A stretch of 64,000 nt of DNA from Gordionus sp. m RMFG-2023 (GCF_954871325.1 NC_088777.1:1736001-1800000), one strand, 5' to 3'; positions 48,640-61,444 are shown, counted from the first letter of the stretch. Made by a program: numbers and translations. Notes: generated by a model from the letters alone, not told the origin.

Positions 48640-49800
48640 AAATCTTCAATATAGTTATGAATGAGTATTAATATCAATGGGCAATGATAAACCATTATTT
48701 GTTTTTAAATAAAACTTTGCAATTATATTCAATTTTATGCACTGATTATTTCTTCACAGGAGTAAGCAGGATTCTGCTGAAGAGGGGAGGGATGGAAGCA
48801 CTATTAGATAGGTTTATTCCTCATAAATTATTGTAGCCCTTATAGCTATTACTCGATTTTTTTAAAAGAAAATAATAATTCGTTTTTGAACACAGCTCTA
48901 TATAAAAGTAATTTTAAAATATTAATAATTATATTCAATCGAAATTACATATCTTAATAATAAAATTAAAAAAAATTAGCACTAATTTATTATAATCCCT
49001 TTTCTCCTATTATTTTTATATATATACAATATACATATTTAACTAAAAATAAAGGTTATTTATGTAGTAAAACAAAAAATTTACTATATAGTTGATAGTC
49101 AAGGATTTTATGTATTAATATAAATTATAACTTTATAATATTTTTTATTTTATTTTTTTTTGTCATACATTAAAAAAAACAAAAGCCCAAAAATTACGTT
49201 TTATATTATACTAGACAAATTGTCGCCAAATATATTATTTTTTTTTGTTTAAAGAAAGTAATATTTAACGAAAAATATTTTAAAAACATATTAAAAATTG
49301 TTTTTTTTTAATATTTATTTTATAATTATAAATAAATAATATAAAGAAAATAGAAATGAGAATAAAATTTTGCTTTTAAATTAAAAGAAAAAAAATTTTA
49401 TAATTAATTAAATATAATATAAGTTTTTTAAAAATTAATTCATAAAAAATCAAAAAAAAAATACATATTTTAGATATTCTAATAAAATAATGATAATAAT
49501 TGTCAAATTAATTTGACGCTTCCAAAGTTTGTTAAATTTTTTTTTACAAACAATTTGTATTTTTAAATAAGAATTCTTTTAGATTTTATATAAAAAAAAT
49601 ATAGAACCACAAAAAAAAACTCAAACCACAACAATAAATTAAGTTTTTTTCAAAAAAGAACAATTTCTTTTAAAGATTTTTCGGTTTAAAAAAAGAAAAG
49701 GCGTTATAATAATTATTATTATTATTTATAAGTAAACATTAACACAAATTTTTTTTTTATTTTAAAAATGTTCTTAATGAAAAACTTGTTGGTATAATTC
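48640..49800. other. AT-rich stretch, no gene seen
   Basis: Long A and T runs. Nothing recognisable before the Asn-rich frame at 49815; 'tataaa'-like words are too common here to call a promoter. Confidence 0.45.
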
Positions 49801-49814
49801 GGAAAATTATATAA

Positions 49815-50378
49815 ATGATATTAGATACACATTCGATACATAATCCACATAATATTAGTAAACATAATTACAACACTCCTCGTAAAGTAGTCGATCCTCA
49901 CGACTCCTGGAAAAATCATTCCGAGTATAGTAAAGATCTTCCTAATAATTCGGCTACTATCAATAACCCAGGGGTCCATCAAAGGGACTCCAACAGTATC
50001 GGCGATATTAATATGCAAGAATACAATATCTCGAACTTACCAAATTACAACGAGTCAAATATTTATTACGCCAATAATTGCTCCATTTATCAGCAGAGCA
50101 ATTGTTTCATCCCAGAGATCGAAGATCATTATCCTTATTACGACTACGGGATCAATTCCGGTTTCAACGATAATATCAACGGAGCTAAACATCGCGGGTA
50201 TGGTGTCAAATTTGACCACTTCAATTCTAAAACCGAAGGAGCCGAGGACCTCGATACCGAGTTTGCCAGGGGTTCTCACATAATATCTAAAAACATATTA
50301 AGTCAGCTGACTAATGAAGATAATTCTAAGTCGTTTAACGCGCAAAAGTATACAACACTAAAAAATTATTTTTGTTAA
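49815..50378 (+). CDS. Asn/Tyr-rich protein or first coding exon, unassigned
   Basis: ATG at 49815 opens 187 codons to TAA, by far the longest non-repetitive frame outside mobile elements. It starts MILDTHSIHNPHNISKHN. It is rich in Asn, Tyr, Ser and His (NYNESNIYYANNCSIYQQ), then DHYPYYDYGINSGFNDN, and ends with a more charged part (KTEGAEDLDTEFARG). There are no hydrophobic segments or catalytic motifs. Base composition is clearly higher in G+C than both flanks. Such low-complexity Asn-rich regions are common at the N-termini of transcription factors. GT sites near 50198 (GTATGG) and 50348 (GTATAC) could be donors, so the true exon may stop before the TAA. It lies 11 kb upstream of the sim bHLH exon on the same strand; belonging to that gene is possible but unproven. 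Confidence 0.55.
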   Translation: MILDTHSIHNPHNISKHNYNTPRKVVDPHDSWKNHSEYSKDLPNNSATINNPGVHQRDSNSIGDINMQEYNISNLPNYNESNIYYANNCSIYQQSNCFIPEIEDHYPYYDYGINSGFNDNINGAKHRGYGVKFDHFNSKTEGAEDLDTEFARGSHIISKNILSQLTNEDNSKSFNAQKYTTLKNYFC

Positions 50379-50379
50379 T

Positions 50380-53090
50380 TAACTTTAATCGAAATATAAT
50401 ATTAACAAGCAATATATATATATACATACTTTGTTTTAATCATCTAATTGTTTGCTACATTAAGATCCATTTACAGTTAGCGCCTATTCGCGGCGAAGAA
50501 TACAAAAATACAGCATATATTTTTTTTATGATTCACCGTGGATCTAAACTGTGACTGCAGAGTTACATCCTTCTCTTGATATATAAAATGTATCTCTTTT
50601 TATTTAAATGTCGCAACACATATTTATCAGAGATATAGTTTATAGGGATATTTTTTTTTAGAAGAGCAATTAGATAGAAAGAGAATACTTTGTCAGCCTA
50701 TTTTTTTGTTCAGGCCCAGCCCACCAAAATCAAGAGCAATGTTTATCTAAGAGTGGACTTGGTATGTGAAAGTTTTGTAAGGCGGATGGGGGTGGAGGAG
50801 CGGATATATATAGTATATTACTTTCTATTTTATTTTATATAACTTTCTCAACAAGGGAAATTACTAGATAAATTATAACGTCAGGGAAACTGGTCAAAAA
50901 AGCCGGGGCTAGTTTTAATTTTTTTTTTAAACAATAACAATACTTTTTAAATGACATCATTAAAACCAAGTTAAAATTTTTATAACATAATAATGGATTA
51001 ATTTTTAACATTCATTTGCTTGCAATATTTCTTCCTAGAGGATAGCATTTAAATGAATCTTGAAGGGATAGAAAATTAGCAAAATTTACGAAACTCGGGT
51101 AGGCCTAAAAAAAACCGAGGCCGAAATTTGAAAATGGAATTATTATATTTATTTATTTTTCCGCCTCGCGTAAAAATATTTATTTTGCGCGGACTTCTAA
51201 TAATCTCATTTTATGTTAGCGGCAATATGTTTTTTTTCCGCTAATTGCAACACGTTTTTTTTTAATTTAAAAATCTGATTATACCGGAAATGCATTTTCA
51301 GCATGTTTGAGAATATAATGAATTGTAGATAATCTTTAACTTTTTGAGTTCATTCATAATTTATATGAAATAAATATGTAAGAAATTAATCTAAATTATA
51401 TTAAGTTCAAATGTTCACGATAAAAATTTTTCCGAAATTCGTAGGGTAGGTAATTCAAACACGATGAAATCCATTTCCGGGCAAAATGAGATTTTTCAAT
51501 TTAAAAAAAAAAAACTTGCTCAAAAATTGATTTAAAGTTTAAAAATTAACACAATTTTCGCTAACACATATATATACAATATGAATGTGATTTATTTGCA
51601 ATTTTCGTAATGACCTTTTTCAATATTAAATTAAACTCAGATAGGACACTCTATTTTTAAAAAACTAAAAAAATGCTATAACCATAATATATAATTTCTT
51701 GGCAATTTTTGTATATTCCTTATAATTACTATAATTCCAGAATTGTTTAAACTACATGAGAGAATACGAGAACCGCCTCTCTACACCTTTCACTTTCCCC
51801 AGAAATTCTTCATTTTGCGATTTATGATTCTTTTTATTAACATTTACAACAACAACAAAAATAGAGTATATATTTAACATTATATTTGTTTAAATTTTAC
51901 CTAAATTCTGTTATACACTTAAATAAGAAATAATTTATATTTTACTATATTATATGATTTTGTAAGTTTTGGCGCATCTCGTGGGCTGGACCGAATATAT
52001 CGTTTAAAAATTATTAACGGACCTGAACCAATAAACAGATGTTCAGGTCGGGCTGCACCTCATTCATACGTTCCAAGTTGTCAATTCCCGAAATCCAGTC
52101 TAAATTTTTTTTTTTACTAAACTAATATTTTAGATATGAATACGATTCGAAAAAATAAACACTGCGAACCTCCCCCCCCCTTCCACTTCTGGGGCTCTCC
52201 TAAGCAAAATAAATCTACTCATAGCTCTGCACAATTCTCTTGTGTAATTGTGAATAATCGCTAAAATCATAACTATATTAAGTCTTTACAACCCATCCAT
52301 ATAATCTCATTCTAACCACAAAATCTTTAAAAAATAATTTGTTACCATAAAATTAATCAAATCAAAATTTCCTTTTTATAATATATGGCCAAAAAAGATA
52401 TATTATATGGTTCGAAAAAATTTCTACCCAATTATCAATCCCTACATTAAAACCATGATAATTATATATATTAACGAAATTTTTTTATTAAATTGATAAA
52501 TCAATACATATTATAATTTTTTTAAAAAAAAACTTTTGTTTTTTTTTGTCAAAATATTAATATACAGGGGGAGGGGGGGGGGATAGAATAGTATATATAA
52601 ATTTTCTTGTTTTTATTAACAAATAATTTTATTTGCCCCGCACAAACTTTTAATAAGCCGGGGTATAATGACCTTCAAGCGCATTTCTATATATATATAT
52701 ATATATATAACGGAATCGTGCTCATACAACGGGATGAGTTGGGTCAAGGAGCTCCATGATGGATTTAGGATTTGCATTTAGACCCGCCAAGACTAACTGG
52801 GATAAATATAGCATTTTTTAAGTCGCAAAATCTCTCCCTTTTCTCGAAGATTTGGTCACTGTTACGATTCCTGAGCATGAAGCACTCCAGTAATCATGGG
52901 AGACCATTATATAATATATACATTACACATTTAATATATTTTATTTAATTTAGTAATATAGCGAACTCTTGTAGGCTTTCGGGCCTGGAAGTAAAATGGG
53001 CGTATATAACCCAAAGGCGGGAAACCTAATTTCCCCCCCCCCAATAAACCAGTTGAAATATAAAATGGCGCATAATACAACATTCATTAT
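50380..53090. other. AT-rich stretch with weak relics only
   Basis: Contains one left-end-like piece of the GGGGAGAC family ('gtcagggaaactgg...agccggggctagtt' near 50881-50915), GC-rich words near 51970-52050 ('gggctggaccg', 'ggtcgggctg') and a short, stop-interrupted coding-like relic at 52770-52900. No gene I can support. Confidence 0.4.
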
Positions 53091-53093
53091 ACC

Positions 53094-53299
53094 TAGTGTT
53101 GTTAAACGGTTCGATTTGAGCCCATTTTTAAAAATGGCTAACTCAAAATTTTAGCCAGAATAATATTATGCTATGCCACGTGATTTCGCTAATAGATGTC
53201 CAAACCCTTTAGGCGTGCATAACATATTTCTGAATTAAACATTTAGTTAGCCGTTTTTTTAAAAAATCGGCTTAAATTCTGGCCGCTTAGCAACACTGA
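53094..53299. mobile_element. Short non-autonomous TIR element, family 1 (205 bp)
   Basis: Left end TAGTGTTGTTAAACGGTTCG, right end GGCCGCTTAGCAACACTGA; interior 'aaatggctaactcaaaattttagccagaataatatta', 'gattagccgtttttttaaaaaatcggctt' (pieces). Confidence 0.75.
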
Positions 53300-54753
53300 A
53301 TTCCTTATCTTTTTACATTTCAAAACTTTACCTTCGAATAACATTTTACAAAATGCAGTCAAAGGTTGCTTAAAATGAAGAAAAATAGGATGATGTCGGT
53401 ATATATACTATATGTCTGAGAGTAGACCAATTTTTTCAGTTAGGTTTACTTGTCCTAAGCCGAGGTTGGCTGTAAAATTCAGTGTCGGGTCAGGTCTCAA
53501 TAATTTAATCTCTAAGTGGGTCTCTGACATAAATAAAAAAAAAAATTTTTTTTAAAACAACTTTCCCGGCTTTAAACATATAATATATATAAACTATATA
53601 ATTAGATTTATTTTATATTTTTAATGATTCAAATTTTGTGTTTTTTGTTTTTTGAAAATAAAAAACTTTTAAATTTGAAATTATTTTCGTATTTTTATAA
53701 TCGAGTTGAAAAATTATTGTTTATAATATCCTTCTTTTATTATGTATTTTTTTTTACTAATCATTATAATATTATAAGGGTTTTTTTTTGTGTTTTTTTA
53801 ATGTTTTTTATATAATTTTTGTATTTTTATGATCAAATTTTAAACTGTATAAATAATATTCATTATTGAAGTATAACTCTAGTTATAATATATATCATCG
53901 TTTACTAGCTCCTTTTTTTAAGTGAAATTATTTCTTTTTTGTATAATGTCATCTATTTTTTGATGGAAGTGTTGGGTAGTGTGATTGATAGAATAAACAA
54001 TGTCAACGCGAATGACTTTTTAACCCACTAGCATAAAGACCCTTAAATTTTGTGTGATGATGTATTTTTATGTCTTAATTTCTTACCTATAATTCACCCT
54101 TTTATGAAAAACTTTCCTGGCTTTTAACTAATTTGGCAAAGAAAAATAACCCTTTTTCAACCAAAAATTATAAAAATCACCCCTCTAGTTAGCAAAATAT
54201 AATTTGGCGCATAATTCAAAATTTTGCAAACATGTTCCTTAAAATCATAGCTTTATAAGTTAAAATTTAGAAAGTTTTTTTTTAGCTTAATTAGAAATCA
54301 CGCGATAACCTTTTGCATAATATATATCACCCTGGGGCAAAGTTGTTATGGGTAAAATAGTTAAAATTTTCCGTCTGTTTAAAGCTGTAAAGAATAATTG
54401 AAATGCACTTGTTGACTAAAATGGGCACACTCAAATGGTATGGAGTAAAATGGCGGAAATAATCCGCTTCACATAATTAATCGTAGCTCCTATAGGTGGA
54501 AAGCATGACTTTTTTAATTTTATTTTGTAGATAAACGGTTTAGCTAAATATTTCAACATTTTATTGGAACAAAAAAAAACGAAAATACCGACCGTTTTAC
54601 CCCGGTATTCCCGTAGTAATTTAAGCAGATATAAACTTTTGATGAAGTCAGTTGAGTGCTCAAATGCCAACTTTGACAGGAGACTAAATAAAATATCATA
54701 CAACTCATTTCTTCTATTTTATCTTTTTTTTTCTTCTTTTTATATGGAACTCA

Positions 54754-55070
54754 ATGACATATAATAATACCTAGACTTGCATTTGAAAGCATCGCAGAAT
54801 GCAAATCAGCTGGAGCCGCCATTTTGGTAACCCGTATAGTAATTATTCTCATGTTAAAAAACTACTATTAAATTGATAACTTGTTTCCTTAATCATCTCG
54901 ATGATCAGGCTAATATTTAATAAAGTTTGCGTCAGACACAGGAATAAATTGGCCTCTAGTTTACTATTTTTAATAATGATACGGGTATTCAAAAATGGAG
55001 TCCCCAGCGGTTTTCATTGCTGTGCACTTTTAATGAAAGCATCGTCATTCTAGGTATTATTATATGTCAC
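54754..55070. mobile_element. Short TIR element, family 2 (317 bp)
   Basis: Left end ATGACATATAATAATACCTA and right end, reversed, GTGACATATAATAATACCTA, followed on both sides by a GCATCG/CGATGC, 'gaaagc' and 'ccattttggtaacccgtat'-like block. A second, inverted copy is at 62061. No code. Confidence 0.85.
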
Positions 55071-55079
55071 TGATGGGAC

Positions 55080-57600
55080 TCTACTTGGTCTCTTCATTCC
55101 ATTCCCACACACACCAACATTACCCATACTGAAACTAAAGAAAAATATCTATGGATCTTTTATGATTTTCATTCCAGTAGTCATACATATCTACCAACTC
55201 TTTTTTTTAGCCTATAACATTAAAAAAATTCTTGGCGGTCAAATTAGACATTTCACCAAAAAAAAAGAGTGAAATAATTTTTATATATATTAGAATTTAT
55301 TTATAAAAAAGTTTTTAAAATATAATGATGGTTCCTCTCTGGGAACACACGCGATTGTTAAATCCCTAATTTATACTTGTACTATTTAGGGCCCTTTTTT
55401 TTATTTTGTAACATAAGTTTTTATAATATACATGACATTTAATATATAAATAATTTTAAAATGAAAAAGATTACGATATGTAAAAAAAAATTATCCTTAT
55501 ATATTAGTTTGGTTTGAATATCGGGGGGGGGGGAGTTCTTTACCCAATAATCTTTGATAAAATATTGCGATTATTCTTGTACAAAATTTTAAAAAAAATT
55601 TCCTTAACCTTATTATCCGCTAGTCGATTTTTAGCGGAAAAAAAAAAGTATTTAAAAATAGATCGCTTTTACGATTAAGAAACATTTATATTTAGATCCG
55701 GGTGATAGGCTTACGGTCCCGCTGGCCGAGCGGCAGTTAAAAATTTTTTTTTTCCCCCCTTTAAACAAAAAAAAAAAATTTGACTATATAATATGCCCGT
55801 TATAATTACGAGATTGTCGAAACCATTTTAATATAGTAAGTTGAGTTAAATTTGGGAGGTGGGGGGGGGGAGGGGAGGGGGGTTATATGGATTAATATTC
55901 GACTCGGATTAAAGGTTCAAAATTCTATAGCGAAGATATGGGTATCGTTTTTGGGTCATTAAATGGTTATATTGCTCAGAATGCTTTTTAAAATAGAAAA
56001 CTGTTTTAGTTTGATTTTAACTAGTATATACATTGTTAACGGCTAACTAAATATTTTAGCCAGAAAAAAAAATATTGCCAAGATCCCGAGATTTCACTAA
56101 TATATATCCAAACATTTATGCCAACTTTTAGCAAAATCTTCAGGCTTGTTGTCGTAATATTTTTCTGGATAAAGTATTGAATTTTAATCATTTTTTTAAA
56201 AAAAAAAAAATCTGCTCAAATTGAAACGTTTAACTAAGGCTAATTTTTAACGTATTTATTCTCGAAATTATTATAAAAGCGTATATTGAACATAATGCTT
56301 GAAAAAATTAGGATCTAGATAGTTTCACCCGAGGGCGTTCGGCTAGACTTTTCATATTGTCAGTGTTCAACTAGTGTTCGAAAGCGGAAAACGTTTAAAT
56401 AAAGGCGGGAAAAGGGAAGAGGGGTGGCTAAAATTTTGACAATGTTCTAGTCCCCTTGGCCCTACCCATACATAGTAACCAGATATTATTTTAAGATACT
56501 TTTAAGATACTTTTTCCACAGTTTTATTACAATATGGAGAACAATCATATTTGCCCCCCAAATTCAATAAATTAAAGAAAATTTTATGATTCCGTATATA
56601 TTTTATTGTTTACATTCTTATATAATAATTTATATATATTATTTCAATGGATCGCTACGATAATATTTGTTGGAATCTTATTCCTCAATCGAAAACAGTT
56701 GATTAAATAACCCCTCTAGGTAAATCAGTAAAAAAAAAAATAACAAATTTATATTTTCTAAGGTTTCGATTAGATATTCGGATATATAATATACCATCCT
56801 CCCCAATAACTAATTGTAACTAAAATATACGATTCTACCATTTAAATCTGTTTCTGTGTGGGTTTTCCGCCCGTACCCCCTTTCGCGCATAGTTTTTTGA
56901 AAAATCGCCTACCATTTGATTAGTTATTGTAAAAAAATGTCGTATACGTCTGCCCCCACAACTGCGTTATATAAATGAAAACCATTGGAATTTTTATATT
57001 TTATCTTTAAAAACTTCGACAGCTATTCAAAAAAAAGTTTTCCCTGAAAAAAAAAAAGGACAGCTAAAATAACTTTATTTATATTAAATATCGAAATTTA
57101 TCATTGAAAGCCATTTAATATATGTCACTATTTTGTAATATATCTTATGCAATTTTTTTTAAAACAAAAATATATGTTAGTTAGAAAGTTTTGAAGTGAG
57201 ACCTAGAATATAGGATTTGTAATCTCGACTCTCTAGAAGGAATAAGAAGAAAATGTAGCATATTTATTTTTTTTTAATTCCTAAGATATGTTAATTTATA
57301 TAATATATTGTATAATTAAATATATTATATACTTATCTACATTATAATATATCATACATATAATATATATAAGGCGACAAATTGTCTAGTATTAGTTAGT
57401 TATATGCACAGTTTGACCTCTTCTTTTTTTTTATACACACATCATTCACAATAGTTATACATAATTTTTTATTATAATTTTGTCAATTTTTATCTTTTTC
57501 CTTATTATTTGTTCGCAAAAAAAATAATATATAAAAAAATATACCTTTAACTTAAACTAAAGAAAAAAATTGAAAATTAAGATAACTTTCATATTTGGGG
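55080..57600. other. AT-rich stretch with G runs, no gene seen
   Basis: Poly(G) runs at about 55523-55532, 55859-55883 and 57597-57609. A diverged family 1 element at about 56033-56241 is listed separately. The 'ctggccgagcgg' at 55727 resembles a tRNA D-arm but no tRNA follows. Confidence 0.45.
56033..56241. mobile_element. Family 1 TIR element, strongly diverged
   Basis: 'attgttaacggctaactaaatattttagccaga' at the left, 'tcttcaggcttgttgtcgtaatatttttctgga' in the middle and 'ctcaaattgaaacgtttaac' at the right keep the family's order, but the terminal repeats are poor. Confidence 0.5.
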
Positions 57601-57618
57601 GGGGGGGGGAAATGGGGC

Positions 57619-58750
57619 TAGGGGAGATACTATGTTATAATATTTATGGGAAATTTCATTTTTTAAGTTGTAAAATTTTAGATTTAAGTTAGTAAATTTT
57701 ATATGATTCGTTAATAATTTTCAATATTTTTTTTTATGTCATAATTATAATGTATAGTGTTATTAGTAAAAATATAATTATTTTTTTTAATTATCTCATA
57801 TTTTTAATATACCAAAGTGATATATAAAAATATATCACGTTTAATTACACATTATATTATAGAAATTAATGTGTATTTTTTTTGGGAGGAGAAGGAGATT
57901 TGGTGTTTAAATAAGGGTCCCAACCAATCAAACAACGAATGGTACAAATACAATATTTCTAAAAACCAATGAGTGACCCGGGTTAACTAAAAAAAAAATT
58001 TTACACCAATTGGCGGCTGCGCATAAACATACCTCTTTGCTGATTATACTAGTGGAGACCAGACTATAACAGCAGATGTGATACATTAGAGGATAAAACT
58101 AATTGTATCATTGGATAATAGCCACATCATTAGACTACAAAATAAATAAAAAAACCAGGGGCTTTTTGCCTTTAATTCTGTTGGCTCTATTTAAGGTTCA
58201 AGTAAATATAGTGTTTTTACTATTTACCAACGAACCTGTGTAAAATATGAAGCATTTCGGGGAAATGTTCCCATTTTTAATACACTTTAAGTCTTGGCGT
58301 TTTTTTTTACTATGGTTATAACTTTTGCCGCACATTATACAATTTCCAAAATTAGATTTTAATAATTTTTTCATATGTAGTTTAATGCTCATTTATTTGC
58401 CATTTTTGCCCCCTGACGTTTAGCCCCCTGGTGGGTAGGAGTTAGCTTATAAACAGCGCTAAAGAAACTTTTCTAGATAAGCTAGTATACTTAAGAACTA
58501 AATTCATCCCGTAGCTTAGACATTGGCCAGTGTAGTGAATAAATTTCATAAAAATCTGAACGAGTAGTTATTCCTGTGCTCTTGATCAATATTTCTCGAA
58601 TAAGGAACTCACGTTACTGAACCAACATATGGTAGATAGGTATGAATAGAAATGCATCATCTGACCGAAATTTAAAACAATTAGTCCTAAAGATGAAATA
58701 GTCGTTTGCCCATTTTACCCCCGCCTGCCGAACAGCCCCGGTATCTCCTA
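57619..58750. mobile_element. Possible fourth GGGGAGA-type TIR element
   Basis: GGGGAGATAC at 57621 next to TA, and GGTATCTCC next to TA at 58740-58750, form short inverted ends. The right end continues CCCCGGTATCTCC like the subterminal G-rich parts of elements A-C. The inverted match is only about eight bases, so the pairing may be accidental. A - strand frame inside (58392-58198) has CIMCGK and a later CIKNGNISPKC, perhaps a relic of a zinc-binding domain. Confidence 0.35.
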
Positions 58751-59140
58751 TTACAAGAAAGATCGAAAAAAATTTAACCTACTTTACTTCGCCAGTTTAA
58801 AAAAAAAGAAGTTCTCAGCTACTCACCTCTAATAATGGTCTAAATTTTAAAAACATTTCCCGCCGATAGTTTCAAAAATCCACCCGATGCTAAGCATTTC
58901 GTTTTTTTTATTACCAGATTATTTGACGTCTACAAATGACAAAATTTTTAAGCCCGGTTTAAACCGGTTGGGAGTTAGTTTTTGCCCAACCCTATTTGTC
59001 CAAAATTGTACTAGGCTCCGCCCAATTCGAATAATTTTTACTAAAGTGATCCGGTCTGACCCTGTTTTTTATCCTATGGAAAAAATAAGCATTAATATCC
59101 AAAAAATGTAGGAAAAGGAAAAAAATAATATCGTATTTAT

Positions 59141-59297
59141 CAGAGTTGTTAAAGGATCTAGATACAAGTATCTAGATCATAAAAATGTGGTATCTGTATT
59201 TAGATACATTTTTGATTAAAATATCTGTATCTAGATATTATTTTAGACGATGTATCTGTATCTAGATCCATTTAAAAAGTATCTTTTAACAACTCTG
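59141..59297. mobile_element. Tiny TIR element, family 3 (157 bp), with internal TCTAGATAC repeats
   Basis: Ends CAGAGTTGTTAAAGGAT and ATCTTTTAACAACTCTG are nearly perfect inverted repeats and share GTTGTTAAA with family 1. The interior holds five to six copies of the self-complementary TATCTAGATAC/GTATCTGTATCTAGAT word, so the whole element can fold on itself. No code. Confidence 0.8.
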
Positions 59298-59444
59298 GTA
59301 TTTATGAATGAAAGATCTTGATCATTTAATCCTTAAAATTGTAAGTTAAAACAGAAATATATTATTTTAACAAAAAATTTAGGGTATTAGTAATCAATTT
59401 TTTTCTCTTTCCATTCTCTACCTAATCGCATCCTGTATTTACTA

Positions 59445-59535
59445 CTTTTTGCAAGTCCGGTCCAGCCTGCTAAATTTTTTTTTGCCCGATCTGGCCCAAA
59501 TTTTTTTTTTCCGACATTGGGGACAGGCCATGACA
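59445..59535. repeat. GC-rich GGCC-type dispersed block
   Basis: 'gcaagtccggtccagcctg', 'gcccgatctggcccaaa' and 'gacattggggacaggcc' separated by T runs; same type as 3676 and 37675. The long GAAA array starts about 85 bases to the right. Confidence 0.45.
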
Positions 59536-59620
59536 GATCTCTAAGATCTCTAATAGGGAGAGGCCATTTATTTCGGGATAAATTTTCATTGGCTTTAATA
59601 TGGGTAAAATTTTATTATCG

Positions 59621-60067
<447 letters not shown>

Positions 60068-60424
60068 TATATTATCGACACTTATATATCTGTTTTTCTG
60101 TTACGTTAATTAAATATCATTTTTTTATTGATTAATAGACTTCTTTGATCAATTTGTGTTATATACTATATAATTAAATTGATTTTTTTTTATTTCACTG
60201 AAGAGGTGCTAATTATTAGCTGACTTAAATTTTAATTAACCCTTTAAACTCGCTAATAATTAACGAAATACACACCATTACATTACTACGAAATAGATAG
60301 ATAGACCTGTGCAAAATATGAATCGAATATATATATATGCATCCATTATATATTATAATTGTAAGAATTATATAAGTATATTATATTTCGAAAGAAAAAT
60401 TCGTTTAAAAATGTTTATATTTAA

Positions 60425-60500
60425 AACAAATAGAAAGGGAGAGAGAGAAGAGAGAGAGGAAGAGATAAAAGAAGAAGAAGAAAGAGAAGGAGGGGGGTTT
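60425..60500. repeat. GA-rich purine tract
   Basis: Irregular GAGA, GAAGA and GGAGG words, not a clean array. The 78-codon frame over it is low-complexity. Confidence 0.6.
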
Positions 60501-60639
60501 TGCCCATTTATGGGGCCTAAAAATTTAGAATTTTTGTTAAAATAATATTTTAAACAAAATTGAAATCACAATTTCTGCTACAAATAATCTAAGAAATAAT
60601 GATCTTAATAAAAAGAAAAATTGAATGAACAGATTTTTT

Positions 60640-60812
60640 TAAAAAACTGTCATCTGTTACGTTTTTATGGCCTAAATAAGAATGAGTGTGTGCAGATATG
60701 TTTGGAACCTGTCATTGAAAAATCTCTGGGCCTAAATAATATTATTTTGGATAAAATCTTAATCGGTCCGTTTTTAAAAAACAGACTCAAAAAGACCGTT
60801 TAACAAACACTT
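60640..60812. mobile_element. Family 1 TIR element, partial
   Basis: The right part 'aatctctgggcctaaataatattattttggat' and the end 'aaaagaccgtttaacaaacactta' match the family; the left terminal repeat is degraded. Confidence 0.5.
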
Positions 60813-61261
60813 AGCTGCTGCGTCTAATATAAAGTTCGTTAATTTTTACTAATCTACTTGATTCCACTAAAAAACATAGATTCGTTAAATTAATAAATTT
60901 ATTTATTTATTTTTATTGTAATATATGCCTTTTCACCCTAGTGGTGTGTCCTAAATGAAACGCCTGACTTAGTCGGTTTCTAGTCGATTTGTGACCGACC
61001 ACCAAAAAAGTTTTTAACACTAATATTATCAACACAACCTAGATGGTTTTAGTAAAGTATGATGTCAATGAGGGAAATAATATGTGCAGATATTTCCTCA
61101 CACCCTCTTTTAAATTTATAAATGGTTTAAAATTCTTGTTTTTATTTTCTTCTTTTGTAAAAAAAAACAAATAATTTTATTCCTTTAATTTATTTTTTTT
61201 TTGCCAATTAGAAAATAATCCATATTAAGTGAGTAATTTTCAAAAAAAAGGTATATAATAG

Positions 61262-61444
61262 AAGGGAACGTAAAGGAAAAGTCAAAAACAGCCGCCAGAA
61301 CGAGACGGGAAAAAGAGAATACGGAATTTTTAGAATTGGCCAAACTGTTGCCCATTCCTTCCGCTATAACGAATCAGCTTGACAAGGCCTCTATCATAAG
61401 ATTGACCACTAGCTACCTCAAAATACGACAAATTCTACCTAAGA
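61262..61444 (+). CDS. sim: single-minded (sim), bHLH exon
   Basis: The frame starting about 61264 reads [41 protein letters not shown] and [16 protein letters not shown]. This is the basic-helix-loop-helix of the bHLH-PAS factor Single-minded; insect and vertebrate Sim begin [17 protein letters not shown] and continue [38 protein letters not shown] and LTTSYLK separate it from Trachealess/NPAS, which have ARSRRGKEN and LTISYLK. Sim dimerises with ARNT/Tango through bHLH and PAS and binds DNA to set midline and neural fates. The likely acceptor is AATAG at 61261 (or AAG at 61275) and the donor AAGA|GTATAA at 61444. The usual initiator Met is Val (GTA), so the start must lie in an upstream exon. 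The PAS exons are not in the window. No stop or frameshift is seen in the domain. Confidence 0.93.

Noticed and set aside
51741-51827. Exon-like patch after ATTCCAG (NYMREYENRLSTPFTFPR)
   Set aside because: Only 28 codons, two frames look equally protein-like, and no supporting neighbour.
52770-52900. Coding-like relic (FAFRPAKTNWDKYSIF, SLPFLEDLVTVTIPEHEALQ in the same frame around a stop)
   Set aside because: Perhaps a jockey/I-type LINE scrap, but too short to assign.
54431-54703. - strand frame of 90 codons (MYDILFSLLSKLAFEHSTDF...)
   Set aside because: No family, AT-driven composition, and adjacent G-rich repeat words suggest repeat DNA.
55700-55760. tRNA-like D-arm words (GCTGGCCGAGCGG)
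   Set aside because: No anticodon or T arm follows; the next 40 bases are T, C and A runs.
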